Shown piece after piece: positions 32,942 to 40,442 of a stretch of 41,510 nt of DNA. A program made the position numbers and the translations under genes. The stretch comes from Nitrospiria bacterium (GTDB lineage: Bacteria > Nitrospirota > Nitrospiria > JACQBZ01), in the NCBI GenBank assembly GCA_035517655.1, contig DATIYJ010000067.1:1-41510 (forward strand), given 5' to 3'. The notes beneath the pieces are model-generated. The model was not told the DNA's origin. It was given only the letters and a program-made list of their open reading frames with translations, and made no database searches. The stretch's first letter is position 1. Every line of letters begins with the position of its first letter.

Positions 32942-33206
32942 TCATGTCCACGACGGAGGCGGCCTATAGGAGGGAAGACGGAGTGCCGTCAACCTCCTGT
33001 TGTCGAGCCGGTCCCGTCCTCTAAAATCAGCGGCTTAGTTTCTGAACGACTGATTATTTATTTCTCTTGCCTCAAATGAGGCATCGATCGCCTCAAATGA
33101 GTGATTTTTGCGCCGATCATCTGTGCAGTTGTCTTGATCGATCGATCGGATCAAACGTCATAATTGTATTATAAACATTGGGAATTGTGACCTGGCCGTT
33201 TTTCGG
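32942..33206. other. Intergenic region with direct and inverted repeats
   Basis: This holds the second direct repeat (33026-33069). Next come two copies of GCCTCAAATGAG at 33069 and 33090, with the first forming TGCCTCAAATGAGGCA. TTGATCGATCGATCGGATCA follows at about 33131. The arrangement resembles operator sites upstream of the small exported protein gene. No gene is recognisable. Confidence 0.5.
33026..33069 (+). repeat. Direct repeat right of the phosphoesterase gene
   Basis: AATCAGCGGCTTAGTTTCTG and ATTATTTATTTCTCTTGCC match 31361-31403, as described there. The first bases AATCAGCGG are also similar to the start of the tRNA-end copy at 31296. Confidence 0.65.
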
Positions 33207-33235
33207 TTCAAAAATGGCATACTTTGTGCTATAGT
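33207..33235 (+). promoter_or_regulatory. Promoter of the small exported protein
   Basis: TTCAAA at 33207-33212, 17 bases, then TATAGT at 33230-33235, with the extended TGC just before. A sigma-54-like TGGCATACTTTGTGCT also overlaps at 33215-33230 (GG and GC ten bases apart). The extended -10 is the better supported reading because the same TGCTATAGT occurs at 38436. Confidence 0.55.
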
Positions 33236-33279
33236 ATCTGCGGACGTATTTGTCCACAACCATAAGGGGGGTTAGACAC

Positions 33280-33645
33280 ATGAAGAAACTCTTGATGTTG
33301 GCAGTATCCATCCTGACCGCGGCGGCATTGGCCGGTGTCAGCGTGGCGGCTGATGCGCCGGCGGCACCGGAGAAGCCAGCCAAGAAAACGGCGACTGCGC
33401 CCACGATGACCTCGGGTGAAGTGACGGCCGTGACGGCGGGGAAGAGCGTCGCCGTGAAGGACGAGAAGGGAAAGACCCACAAGTTCAGCATCTCCAAGAA
33501 GACCAAGATCGAGGGCGACCTGAAGGTGGGCGCGAAGGTGGATGTGACTTCGAGCGGTCATTGGGCGAAAGAAATCAAGGTGGCCGGCGGTGCGGAAGCT
33601 CCGGCGGCTCCGGCAGCTCCTGCTCCTGAGGCTCCGAAGATGTAA
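33280..33645 (+). CDS. Small exported protein with a DUF5666-like beta domain
   Basis: The 121-residue product has a clear signal peptide (MKKLLMLAVSILTAAALAG, cleavage near AGVSVAA). An Ala/Pro/Lys-rich segment follows, then a small beta domain reading GEVTAVTAGKSVAVKDEKGK, TKIEGDLKVGAKVDVTSSG. This resembles the DUF5666/OB-like modules of exported proteins, but I have not confirmed the family. It ends in an Ala/Pro repeat tail. AAGGGGGG precedes ATG 33280 by 8 bases; an in-frame start at 33250 has no such site. It is a single-gene unit with a promoter and a strong terminator, which suggests high expression. Confidence 0.8.
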   Translation: MKKLLMLAVSILTAAALAGVSVAADAPAAPEKPAKKTATAPTMTSGEVTAVTAGKSVAVKDEKGKTHKFSISKKTKIEGDLKVGAKVDVTSSGHWAKEIKVAGGAEAPAAPAAPAPEAPKM

Positions 33646-33674
33646 GCGGCGCTTCATCAGCGCTTCTTGATGAC

Positions 33675-33712
33675 GGCGCACCCTGGGTTGTTCCCGGGGT
33701 GCGCTTTTTTTA
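33675..33712 (+). terminator. Rho-independent terminator
   Basis: GCGCACCC pairs with GGGTGCGC around a loop containing GGGTTGTTCCCG, and TTTTTTT follows. It lies 30 bases past the stop codon of the small exported protein. It may also protect the convergent permease gene from read-through. Confidence 0.88.
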
Positions 33713-33791
33713 TGGGGGAAGGGGGGGTATTTTTTCGGAGGAGTGATTTTCGAATCGACCATTCCATGGGGACGCGGCCGGCGTGTCAACG

Positions 33792-35033
33792 TTACTCGTT
33801 ACGCAGCGCCGTGATCGGGTCGAGCCGCGAGGCCTTCCACGCCGGATAGTAGCCGAAGGAGACGCCCACGGAAACGGCGAACAGAACGGCCAGCAGGGCC
33901 GCCAGCGGAGACGTGGACAAGGGCCAGCCGAGCATCCTCTCGATGAAGAAATCGCCGACGAGGCTGAGAAGGACGCCCGTGACGCCGCCGAAGAGGCTCA
34001 GCATCACGGCCTCGCCGAGGAACTGAAGCTGGACGGCCCGCGGCGTCGCGCCCACGGCGATGCGCACGCCGATCTCCGTGGTCCGCTGCGCCACGGAGGC
34101 CAGCATCACGTTCATGATCCCGATGCCGCCCACGAGCAGCGAAATCGAACCCACGCTGATCAGCAGCAGCTGCAGCGTCCGGCTCTGCCGGATCTGCGCG
34201 TTGATCACTTCATCCGGGCGGCGGATGTTGAAATCATCCGCCTCGCCGGGGCGAATGTGGTGCCGTTGGCGGATCAACGCCGTAACGGCCCCGATCGCCG
34301 GGACGACGTCTTCCCGGGAGGCCGCGGAGCACAGAATATCGTCGAGCCACGTGAAGCCCCGGCCCTCGATCTTCTTTTGCGCGGTCGTCCAGGGCAGGAT
34401 GACGGCGTCGTCCTGGTCATAGCCCCAGGCCGTCGCGCCCTTCGGCGCCAGAACGCCGATGACCTTGAACAAGGAGCCCTGCATGCGGATGATTCGTCCG
34501 ATCGGATCCGACGCGCCGAACAGCTCCCGGCGCACGGTCTCGCCGATCACCACGACGCTTTCGATATGCTTCACCTGGTCGTGCGTGAAGAACGAGCCTT
34601 CCGCGACCGGCCAGCGCTTGACGTCCACATACTCGGGGGAGACGCCGCGATAGCGGGTGTTCCAGTTGCGGTTGCCGTAGACGACCTGCAGGCTGCCGTC
34701 GACGTTCTCGGACACGCCCGTGATGAGCGGCATCTCGCGTCGGATGGCTTCCGCGTCCTCGGGCGTGAGGGTGTTTGTTCCGTGGGTGCCGTTGCGCACC
34801 CCGTTGATGTTGCGGGAGCCCGCCTCGACCCAGACCAGGTTGTTGCCGAGCGTTTGCAACTCCGCTTCCGTGCGCTCCGTGCCGGCCCGGCCGATGGCCA
34901 CCACCCAGATCACGGCGGACACGCCGACCATCACGCCGAGCGCGGTCAGCCCCGTCCGCATTTTGTGGCGGGCGAGCGCCCGAACGGCCTCCGCGCAGAA
35001 GAGACTGAACCAAAGTCGCAAGTTTACTTTCAT
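33792..35033 (-). CDS. MacB-like ABC transporter permease, orphan
   Basis: The 413-residue permease has the MacB architecture: an N-terminal helix near 28-50 (MRTGLTALGVMVGVSAVIWV), a large periplasmic MacB_PCD domain (about 55-260, with ASDPIGRIIRMQGSLFKVIG) and a C-terminal FtsX block of three helices. SLLVGGIGIMNVMLASVAQR with TTEIGVRIAVGATPRAV is the diagnostic MacB motif. It ends RLDPITALRNE as usual. No ATPase or MacA-like membrane-fusion gene is adjacent, so it either lost its partners or uses ones elsewhere. Gene lies on the island between two attachment-site remnants. Confidence 0.9.
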   Translation of the reverse strand: MKVNLRLWFSLFCAEAVRALARHKMRTGLTALGVMVGVSAVIWVVAIGRAGTERTEAELQTLGNNLVWVEAGSRNINGVRNGTHGTNTLTPEDAEAIRREMPLITGVSENVDGSLQVVYGNRNWNTRYRGVSPEYVDVKRWPVAEGSFFTHDQVKHIESVVVIGETVRRELFGASDPIGRIIRMQGSLFKVIGVLAPKGATAWGYDQDDAVILPWTTAQKKIEGRGFTWLDDILCSAASREDVVPAIGAVTALIRQRHHIRPGEADDFNIRRPDEVINAQIRQSRTLQLLLISVGSISLLVGGIGIMNVMLASVAQRTTEIGVRIAVGATPRAVQLQFLGEAVMLSLFGGVTGVLLSLVGDFFIERMLGWPLSTSPLAALLAVLFAVSVGVSFGYYPAWKASRLDPITALRNE

Positions 35034-35189
35034 GGGAGGTCTGTCATTCTATTCTCCCGCCGTCCGACTGTCAATACGCCCGGCGCGTCTTTCCCGCTTG
35101 TCCCTTTGTCCTGTCGAGCCCAACGGTCTTCCTCCGTTCTGATCGATGCCCAACGCGTTCGGTCCGGGTATTTTTAAACCGGAGAAATT

Positions 35190-35606
35190 CTAAGAGGGAG
35201 GGAATTCCACCTTGGTGACGTACGAACGGAGGGCGAAGAGTTTGATGTTGTTGGATTGAGAATCATACGGATAGAGAAAAAAGCCAGGCCGGTCGTGCGC
35301 GTAATTTTGAGTGAAACCGTATAGAATCTCGCCGTCCTTGAAATGGACGACGGTTTTTTTTCCGTAAAAAGTCTTTCCGGGCTTTGAAAACCCCTTGTCT
35401 TCCTGGTATTCCTTCTTGCCCGTAAAATCCTTCACGAAAAAAATTCCCTTGAGCTCTCCGAGGGAAACGACGACGGCCGGATTCGTCGCCGGCCGATTGA
35501 TCAAGGCCAGGTGAAAACTGTCCTTGTTCGTGGAAAAATCCTTGGAGATCCCCTTAAGGACCCGGCCGTTCTGGAAACGAACGACCAATTTTTCATTCAA
35601 GGCCAT
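35190..35606 (-). CDS. DUF6982-like conserved protein
   Basis: The 138-residue cytoplasmic protein (no signal or membrane helix) has two similar halves: VVRFQNGRVLKGISKDFST at 8-26 and VVHFKDGEILYGFTQNYAH at 83-101. The middle reads SLGELKGIFFVKDFTGKKEY. This pattern is familiar from DUF6982-type proteins in sulfur- and iron-metabolising bacteria. Their role is unknown; the duplicated RFxDGxxLxG fold suggests an SH3-like or PilZ-like small beta domain. I have not verified the family assignment. Confidence 0.72.
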   Translation of the reverse strand: MALNEKLVVRFQNGRVLKGISKDFSTNKDSFHLALINRPATNPAVVVSLGELKGIFFVKDFTGKKEYQEDKGFSKPGKTFYGKKTVVHFKDGEILYGFTQNYAHDRPGFFLYPYDSQSNNIKLFALRSYVTKVEFPPS

Positions 35607-35798
35607 CGGCCATCACCCTGACTTTTTTCCCCGGAAGACGGGGAGCTCATTCTCGTTTGGAAAAAGCGAATGGGACTACGATTTGCCGCACCCCCCTATA
35701 AGAATAGCCGACAAAATTGTCTCCTGTCAAACCCGATCCTAAGCGTTTTTTGCGGCTCCGTCGGCCGGGCCGGATTTCCATAAAAAAATAAAATGGTC

Positions 35799-35826
35799 TT
35801 GACTCCGCCGGGGGTTCCGGTAATAC
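35799..35826 (+). promoter_or_regulatory. Candidate promoter upstream of the patatin gene
   Basis: TTGACT at 35799-35804 and TAATAC at 35821-35826 are 16 bases apart. Transcription would start near 35833 and run through the tRNA-end remnant into the patatin gene. Confidence 0.5.
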
Positions 35827-35842
35827 TACGGATCGTCTTCGT

Positions 35843-35881
35843 CAGCCGCCGGCCAGCGGTTTGATTCCACCGCCGGCTCCA
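35843..35881 (+). repeat. Degenerate tRNA-Thr 3'-end copy (outer island boundary)
   Basis: CAGCCGCCGGCCAGCGGTTT followed by GATTCCACCGCCGGCTCCA keeps the T-arm/acceptor pattern, with CGCCGGCTCCA identical to the tRNA-Thr end. TTCGT precedes it as in the tRNA. It is weaker than the other copies and could be the 3' end of a different tRNA remnant. Confidence 0.55.
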
Positions 35882-35895
35882 TTGGGAAAATCGAT

Positions 35896-37014
35896 ATGCC
35901 GTTCGGGAGTGAAGGTGTCGAAGCGGGGATCGGCCTGGCTCTTTCGGGAGGAGGCTTTCGCGCGGCCCTTTTTCACTGCGGGGCGCTCTGGCGCCTGAAC
36001 GAACTGGGCTATCTGCCGAAGCTGAACCGGGTCTCGAGCGTATCGGGGGGCTCGATCACGTCCGGCGTGCTGGCCTGTCAATGGACCGCGCTGCGCTTTG
36101 CCGGCGGCGTCGCCGACAACTTCGTCAGGGAGGTGGCGAATCCTCTACGGCAGTTTTGCGGCCGTTCCATCGACGGCCCTTCCATTGTGAAAGGGATGCT
36201 AAGGCCCGGGAAGCGTGTGAGCGACGCGGTCGAGGCAAAGTATCGGAGGTATCTTTTCGGGGATAAAACACTGCAGGATCTTCCCGCGAAAGATGCCCCG
36301 TTGTTTATATTCAATGCCACGAACCTGGCCACGGGCGTGGACTTCCGGTTCTCCCGATTCTACGCGGGGGACTACCGGATCGGACTGATCAAAAATCCCT
36401 CCTTCCGCGTCTCGCTCGCGGTGGCCGCCTCGAGCGCCTTCCCGCCCTATCTCTCGCCCGTGGTCGTGGATGCGGATCCCGCAAGCTTCACAAAGACCGA
36501 GGGGGCCGACCTCTACGACGAGGCCGCCTACCGGCGGCGTCTCGTTCTCACCGACGGCGGGGTCTACGACAACCTCGGTCTTGAAACCGTCTGGAACCGT
36601 TGCCAGACGCTTCTCGTGAGCGATGCGGGCATGCCTTTTGAGACCGGCGCCGGTCCGAGGACGAACTGGTACGGTCAAACCCTTCGGACCTTCGATATCA
36701 CGGCCAACCAGGCCCGATCGCTCCGGAAGCGCGCGCTGGCCTATGAATACCAGTTCGGCTACCGCAACGGCGCCTATTGGGGGATCCATACGGAATTCAA
36801 GGGATACAACTTTCCGGGCGGTCTCCTCGTCTCCGCGGAAGTCATGAAGGAACTGGCGAAGATTCGCACCCGGCTGAACCCCTTCACCGAGGAGGAGCAA
36901 TGCCGCCTCATCAATTGGGGGTATGCGGTTTGCGACCTCCGAATGAGACGCTATCTTGTCAAAGACTCGCCCCACCTGCCGAAATGGCCCTATCCCAAAC
37001 AGGCCATGGGATGA
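35896..37014 (+). CDS. Patatin-like phospholipase
   Basis: The 372-residue protein belongs to the patatin family of lipid acyl hydrolases. The oxyanion-hole stretch LALSGGGFRAALFHCGALW is at about residues 14-32. The nucleophile Ser lies in SSVSGGSITSG near 47-57 (a variant of GxSxG). The catalytic Asp lies in LTDGGVYDNLGLETVW near 215. No signal peptide is present. GGGA lies 8 bases before ATG 35896. Neighbouring genes do not reveal the substrate. Confidence 0.93.
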   Translation: MPFGSEGVEAGIGLALSGGGFRAALFHCGALWRLNELGYLPKLNRVSSVSGGSITSGVLACQWTALRFAGGVADNFVREVANPLRQFCGRSIDGPSIVKGMLRPGKRVSDAVEAKYRRYLFGDKTLQDLPAKDAPLFIFNATNLATGVDFRFSRFYAGDYRIGLIKNPSFRVSLAVAASSAFPPYLSPVVVDADPASFTKTEGADLYDEAAYRRRLVLTDGGVYDNLGLETVWNRCQTLLVSDAGMPFETGAGPRTNWYGQTLRTFDITANQARSLRKRALAYEYQFGYRNGAYWGIHTEFKGYNFPGGLLVSAEVMKELAKIRTRLNPFTEEEQCRLINWGYAVCDLRMRRYLVKDSPHLPKWPYPKQAMG

Positions 37015-37058
37015 TCCCGGCGGGCCTTTTCCCCGGGTCGGGGACGGCCCGACGCCCC

Positions 37059-37087
37059 TTGAGATTCCCAACGGTTTTCGTTATACT
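37059..37087 (+). promoter_or_regulatory. Sigma-70 promoter of glgC
   Basis: TTGAGA at 37059-37064 and TATACT at 37082-37087 are 17 bases apart. Transcription would start near 37094, 37 bases before ATG 37131. Confidence 0.6.
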
Positions 37088-37130
37088 TCCGTTTCTAAAC
37101 CTCCGTACAAGAATGGATTGAGAGAGCGTT

Positions 37131-38390
37131 ATGCCTCGCGGGAAGAAAAACAGCGACCGGCCGGTTTCGGGCTACGCGTTGAGCCGTCCGAGAATCCTGG
37201 CCATGGTGATGGCCGGCGGGGAAGGACGCCGCCTCTACCCCTTGACGGCCGAGCGCTCCAAGCCCGCCGTCCCGTTCGGCGGGCGCTACCGGATCGTCGA
37301 CTTCGTCCTGAGCAATCTGGTCAATTCCGGAATTCACGCCGTTTATCTGCTGGTCCAGTATAAATCCCAGTCGCTGATCGAGCACGTCCGCCGGTCATGG
37401 ATCCTCTCGCCCATGCTGCCCGATCATTTCGTCACGGTGGTGCCGCCCCAGATGCGGACCGGGCCGGAATGGTTTCAGGGAACGGCCGACGCGGTCTACC
37501 AGAACATCAACCTCTTCGACCGGCACCATCCCGACTTCGTGGCCGTTTTCGGGGCGGACCATATATACCGGATGGACGTCCGTCAGATGGCCGAGTTTCA
37601 CCTCGAGCGGAACGCCGACGTGACCGTGGCCGCCTTGCCCGTTCCGCTCGGGCAGGCCTCCTCGTTCGGGATCATTTCGGCCGATGAGGACGGCCGGATC
37701 CGGGGCTTCGACGAAAAGCCGGAGCATCCCGCGGCCATGCCGGGCGACCCGACGCGCGCGTACGCGTCCATGGGAAATTACCTGTTCACCACGAACATGC
37801 TCACCGCCGCGTTGAATGAGGCCCACAGGCAGGGCGAGCGCGATTTCGGACGGCACGTCATCCCGCGTCTGAGCAAAACCCACCGGGTGTTTGCCTATGA
37901 TTTTTTCAGCAACCAAATTCCCGGCCTCTATCCCTACGAGGAAAAGGGGTACTGGCGCGACGTGGGGAGCATCGGGGCCTATTACGCCGCCCACCGGGAC
38001 CTCCTGGGGACCCAGGCCAAGTTTGAAACCTTCAATACCCAGTGGCCCATTTATTCCAGCAATTATCAAGGACCGGTGGCCAAGGTCATCCGGGGCGAGA
38101 TCGAGAACAGCAGTCTGGGGGCCGGAACGGTGGTGAACGGCGCCACCGTGCGCAATTCGATCGTCCGACGGGAGGTGTGGCTTGAGGAGGACGTGGTGGT
38201 CGAGGATTCGATCGTCATGGACTACGTCAGCATTCGACGGGGGGCCCGCCTGCGCCGGGCGATCGTCGACCGTTACAACGTCCTCGATGCCGGCATGCGT
38301 CTGGGATACGACCCGGAGGAGGACCGCTCACGGCACCATCTCGATGCTTCCGGCATCGTGGTCGTCCGCAGGGGGGTCGGCGGGGATTGA
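37131..38390 (+). CDS. glgC: Glucose-1-phosphate adenylyltransferase
   Basis: The 419-residue enzyme makes ADP-glucose for glycogen. The N-terminal nucleotidyltransferase shows [20 protein letters not shown] near 23-42, [20 protein letters not shown] near 42-61, [12 protein letters not shown] near 114 and [18 protein letters not shown] near 140. [20 protein letters not shown] near 278 is the family's substrate motif. A left-handed beta-helix domain follows to the end ([16 protein letters not shown]-like hexapeptides from about 330). Length matches family (400-430). No other glycogen genes are in the window. Confidence 0.96.
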   Translation: MPRGKKNSDRPVSGYALSRPRILAMVMAGGEGRRLYPLTAERSKPAVPFGGRYRIVDFVLSNLVNSGIHAVYLLVQYKSQSLIEHVRRSWILSPMLPDHFVTVVPPQMRTGPEWFQGTADAVYQNINLFDRHHPDFVAVFGADHIYRMDVRQMAEFHLERNADVTVAALPVPLGQASSFGIISADEDGRIRGFDEKPEHPAAMPGDPTRAYASMGNYLFTTNMLTAALNEAHRQGERDFGRHVIPRLSKTHRVFAYDFFSNQIPGLYPYEEKGYWRDVGSIGAYYAAHRDLLGTQAKFETFNTQWPIYSSNYQGPVAKVIRGEIENSSLGAGTVVNGATVRNSIVRREVWLEEDVVVEDSIVMDYVSIRRGARLRRAIVDRYNVLDAGMRLGYDPEEDRSRHHLDASGIVVVRRGVGGD

Positions 38391-38395
38391 TTTGA

Positions 38396-38407
38396 GAGTC
38401 GCGACTC
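38396..38407. promoter_or_regulatory. Perfect 12-base palindrome after glgC
   Basis: GAGTCGCGACTC lies 6 bases beyond the glgC stop codon and 29 bases before the extended -10 of the CBS gene. It could be an operator or a small palindromic repeat; no poly-T follows. Confidence 0.35.
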
Positions 38408-38414
38408 GCCCCCC

Positions 38415-38444
38415 TTGTTGACCGGTGTCGAATCGTGCTATAGT
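38415..38444 (+). promoter_or_regulatory. Promoter of the CBS-domain gene
   Basis: TTGTTG at 38415-38420 and TATAGT at 38439-38444 are 18 bases apart, with the TGC extension directly before the -10 (TGCTATAGT at 38436-38444). Transcription would start near 38451. Confidence 0.6.
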
Positions 38445-38496
38445 TCATGCGCGTTGGACCGCCGAAAAGATCCATCCATAATTTCGCGAGGCCGAG

Positions 38497-38931
38497 ATGA
38501 AGCGCATACCCGTCAGCGAATTAATGACGCCCAACCCCGTCACGATCGCGCATGATGAGACCGTGGGAAGGGCGATCGAGGTCATGTCCCGCTACGAAAT
38601 CCGCCGTCTGCCGATCACCCGGGACGGCAAGCTGGTCGGAATCCTCTCCGACCGCGACCTGCGGCAGCTGGGCGGCCGGCCCAGCCTCAAGCTACCCAAG
38701 GACGACCGGGATGACGCCTATCTCCGGTTGCCGGTCGAAGAGGCGATGACGTTGAACGTCATCACCATCCGCGAGAATCACACCGTGCAGGACGCGATCG
38801 CGTTGATGATGAAGCACAAGATCAGCGGCCTGCCGGTCGTGGATCGGGACGCGGCGCTGGTAGGCATCCTCTCCGAACAGGACGTGCTTAAATTTTGCCT
38901 CAGCCTTCTCGAACGGGAAACGGAACAATAA
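38497..38931 (+). CDS. CBS-domain-pair protein
   Basis: The 144-residue protein consists of two CBS domains. The first spans residues about 1-58 (MKRIPVSELMTPNPVTIAHD, then IRRLPITRDGKLVGILSDRD). The second spans about 72-135 (VEEAMTLNVITIRENHTVQD, then ISGLPVVDRDAALVGILSEQ). CBS pairs bind adenosine nucleotides and regulate partner proteins. No effector domain is attached. Adjacency to glgC suggests a possible energy-sensing role in storage metabolism, which is inference. Confidence 0.92.
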   Translation: MKRIPVSELMTPNPVTIAHDETVGRAIEVMSRYEIRRLPITRDGKLVGILSDRDLRQLGGRPSLKLPKDDRDDAYLRLPVEEAMTLNVITIRENHTVQDAIALMMKHKISGLPVVDRDAALVGILSEQDVLKFCLSLLERETEQ

Positions 38932-38965
38932 ACATCCCTGCCGGGGACGGGAATCGGGACGAGCG

Positions 38966-39367
38966 ATGAGCGCCGCAAAGGTCCGTGTCGGGGTTTTTCT
39001 GCTGGCGGTCGCCCTCCTGATCTGTTGCTCCTGCTCCAGCCGGTCCGGGCCGAGGCTGCCGGAGAGCCCGGCGGGCCGGATGGCGATTCCAGCGCCCGAG
39101 GGCTACGCGAACCGCTCGGCCGCGGCCCGAAACGAGGACGGGATGGATCACCTGCTTCGCGAGCATTGGGAAAAGGCGGCCGCCGATTTCCGTCGCGCGC
39201 TGGAGGCCGATCCGGATTTTGCCGCGGCCCATTTCAATCTCGCGCTGGCCCTGGACCGGGAAGGAAAACGGGAGGAGGCCGCGGAGCAGTTCAAGCAGGC
39301 GCTCCGGCTGGCCCCCGCCGATGCTCGAATCCGCGAAAATGAAGTTCTGAAGAAGGATCTCCAATAG
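38966..39367 (+). CDS. TPR-containing lipoprotein
   Basis: The 133-residue protein has a lipoprotein signal peptide (VFLLAVALLICCSCSS, lipid-attachment Cys near 21-23). One and a half TPR motifs follow a spacer: HWEKAAADFRRALEADPDFA near 66-85 and AHFNLALALDREGKREEAAE near 87-106, then QFKQALRLAPADARIRENE. The role is probably protein-protein contact at the periplasmic membrane face. The propeller gene follows after 14 bases. Confidence 0.85.
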   Translation: MSAAKVRVGVFLLAVALLICCSCSSRSGPRLPESPAGRMAIPAPEGYANRSAAARNEDGMDHLLREHWEKAAADFRRALEADPDFAAAHFNLALALDREGKREEAAEQFKQALRLAPADARIRENEVLKKDLQ

Positions 39368-39381
39368 GAAGAGCGTTCCCC

Positions 39382-40416
39382 ATGGGAATCCCGCGCCCCG
39401 TTTTCCCGTCGTCCCGCGGAATGGCCGCGGGGCTTGCCGTTGTTTTGTCGATCTTCTTCTCCCCGCCCCCCGGCGCTTTTTCATCACCCCTCCAACGCCT
39501 GTACGTCGCCAACGAAGGAGCGGACAGCGTTTCGGTCGTCGATCTCGCGACCTTCGAAACCGTGGCCGTGGTCCCGACCGGCATGCGTCCGCATTACGTG
39601 AACGTGGATCCGCGCGGGCGATATTTCTATGTGACCGTCCTTTTTACCAAAGAATCGGACGATTTGCTTCAGGTTTTTGACGTCCGCACCAACGCGCTCG
39701 TGGCGTCCGTGGTGACCGGACATCAGCCGGATCATATCGTTCCGGATTATACCGGAGCGAGACTCTACGTTTCGAACGAAGCCGCGTCGACGCTTTCCGT
39801 TGTTTCGGTCCCGGAGTTCAAGGTGGTCGAGACCGTGAAGCTGAAGGGGAGGGGATCGCGCGGGCATGCCCTCACGCCGGACGGCCGCTTCGTGCTGGTC
39901 CCCGACGGCCGCTCGGGGGACGTGTCGGTTGTGGATCTCGCCCGTGGCACGGTCGATCGCATCCGGCTGCCCGCGGGCGCGCAACCGACGGCCGCGGGAA
40001 TCGCGGCCGACGGAACGCTGGCCTACGTCGCCGACGCGGGCTTGAACCAGGTGCACAAGATCGACGTGGCGCGGAGAGCGGTCCTGGGAAGCCTGTCCGT
40101 GGGCCGGCGCCCGGCGGAGGCGCCGGTTCATCCCACCCGGCCGTATCTCTATGTTCCCTGCGCGGAGGAGGCGGCCGTCTACAAGGTCGATCTCGGCTCC
40201 TGGAAGGTGGAGAAAATCATCCCGGTCGGGCCAGGACCGGTCGGGATCGCGTACGGCGCCGACGGACGGTACGCGTATGTGACCCTGAGTCGGGAGCAGC
40301 CCACGGGACGGGTCGTCGTGATCGACACGGAAACCGACACGGTCCGGACCACCTTCCCGGTCGGCAAGTCCCCTCGCGGCCTCGCCGTGCTCTTCGGAAA
40401 AAACCAGGGATGGTAG
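39382..40416 (+). CDS. YncE-like periplasmic seven-bladed beta-propeller protein
   Basis: The 344-residue protein has a signal peptide (residues 1 to about 33, ending GAFSS). YVTN-type beta-propeller repeats follow: RLYVANEGADSVSVVDLATF near 37, ARLYVSNEAASTLSVVSVPE near 128 and LAYVADAGLNQVHKIDVARR near 213. Each blade ends with a VxxTVxVG-type segment. YncE-like proteins are abundant in Nitrospirota and archaea, often extracytoplasmic, with unknown ligands. AGGAAG lies 9 bases before ATG 39382. It forms an operon with the TPR lipoprotein and converges on hflX. Confidence 0.88.
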   Translation: MGIPRPVFPSSRGMAAGLAVVLSIFFSPPPGAFSSPLQRLYVANEGADSVSVVDLATFETVAVVPTGMRPHYVNVDPRGRYFYVTVLFTKESDDLLQVFDVRTNALVASVVTGHQPDHIVPDYTGARLYVSNEAASTLSVVSVPEFKVVETVKLKGRGSRGHALTPDGRFVLVPDGRSGDVSVVDLARGTVDRIRLPAGAQPTAAGIAADGTLAYVADAGLNQVHKIDVARRAVLGSLSVGRRPAEAPVHPTRPYLYVPCAEEAAVYKVDLGSWKVEKIIPVGPGPVGIAYGADGRYAYVTLSREQPTGRVVVIDTETDTVRTTFPVGKSPRGLAVLFGKNQGW

Positions 40417-40442
40417 AAGGCGCGGTTTGAACGGGGCGGCGG

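Noticed and set aside
33215-33230. Sigma-54 promoter TGGCATACTTTGTGCT
   Set aside because: GG-N10-GC spacing fits, but the -12 part is GTGC rather than TTGC. The overlapping extended -10 is repeated at other genes, so sigma-54 is the weaker reading.
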